DNA from: Streptomyces clavuligerus
GTDB lineage: Bacteria > Actinomycetota > Actinomycetes > Streptomycetales > Streptomycetaceae
Assembly: GCF_005519465.1 (NCBI RefSeq)
Contig: NZ_CP027858.1
Coordinates: 620,001 to 684,000, forward strand
Length of the DNA stretch: 64,000 nucleotides
Reading direction: 5' to 3'
In this document: one piece after another, positions 63,893 to 64,000 of the stretch
Numbering within the stretch: the stretch's first letter is position 1
Layout: each line of letters starts with the position of its first letter
The notes under the pieces: generated by a model
Told to the model about the DNA's origin: nothing
What the model saw: only the letters and a program-made list of their open reading frames with translations
Database searches by the model: none
Program-made: the position numbers and the translations under genes

Positions 63893-64000
63893 TTCCGAGG
63901 AACGAGGAACCGAGCACGGTCGACCGTCGGCGCACGCTCTGGCACCCCGGAGGCGAACCGAGCCACAAAAAGGGCGGGGCGGCTCAACTTGGTCGGCTGA
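63893..64000. other. Right edge, no gene recognised
   Basis: Contains a GGTTCC...GGAACC hairpin starting at 63891 and a CGGTCGACCG palindrome near 63918. A gene may begin or end beyond the window. Confidence 0.3.

Noticed and set aside
63538..63987. Minus-strand frame of about 149 codons through the 86-bp repeats
   Set aside because: The translation just follows the DNA repeats (Arg/Pro-rich), there is no ribosome site, and the repeat length is not held in frame.

Overview
The window is very GC-rich DNA with GTG/ATG starts, sparse TTA codons, WhiB- and SsgA-family regulators, Tat-exported hydrolases and a complete Mce operon. Together these point to a Streptomyces chromosome, probably towards an arm rather than the core. 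From memory, the left half follows the S. coelicolor SCO6732 to SCO6707 order (FadB-like protein, thiolase, SsgD, the ABC-F protein TiaA, a UvrA-like protein, WhiB, small laccase, LigD parts). The Mce operon sits elsewhere in S. coelicolor (SCO2414-2422 as I recall), so the order appears rearranged here. No database search was possible.

Layout. 1-2.8 kb: the N-terminal part of a secreted Xaa-Pro dipeptidyl-peptidase, a small Cys-rich protein and a streptogrisin-type protease with a strong terminator. 2.9-8.6 kb: a MerR regulator converging on a beta-oxidation operon (racemase, thiolase, FadB-like protein). 9-13 kb: a trans-acting enoyl-reductase-like protein, endonuclease V and an exported beta-propeller protein. 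13.2-18.1 kb: an SsgA-family cell-division regulator, an ABC-F ribosome-protection ATPase behind a long leader with a three-codon upstream frame, and a DrrC/UvrA-like protein. 18.3-21.7 kb: acyl-ACP desaturase, WhiB-like protein, two-domain VOC protein and Tat-exported small laccase. 21.9-26.6 kb: a two-gene extracellular redox/carbohydrate unit. 26.6-28.8 kb: divergent LigD-type polymerase and DNA ligase genes.

29.2-45.4 kb is one long leftward run. Three secreted proteins of unknown function are followed by an MlaF/Mkl ATPase, two YrbE permeases, six Mce proteins (one a lipoprotein) and four Mce-associated membrane proteins. A PucR-type regulator diverges from it at 46 kb. This should be an ATP-driven lipid or sterol importer with its own secreted partners.

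47.5-50.2 kb holds a small unknown protein, a YchJ-like SEC-C protein and a Tat-exported flavin oxidoreductase. 50.4-63.5 kb is a plant-polysaccharide cluster. One operon encodes GH28, an unknown secreted protein, GH28 and GH29-F5/8C. A second encodes a sugar-dehydrogenase-like beta-propeller, a LamG protein and a GH27-NPCBM alpha-galactosidase. A LacI regulator lies between them, and matching AGCGCT-centred operators lie upstream of each operon. The window ends in an 86-bp tandem repeat.

Four in-frame TTA codons were found by eye, all in genes for exported proteins and all within the first 37 codons. This suggests bldA control of the extracellular programme. No tRNA, rRNA, CRISPR array or insertion sequence was seen.
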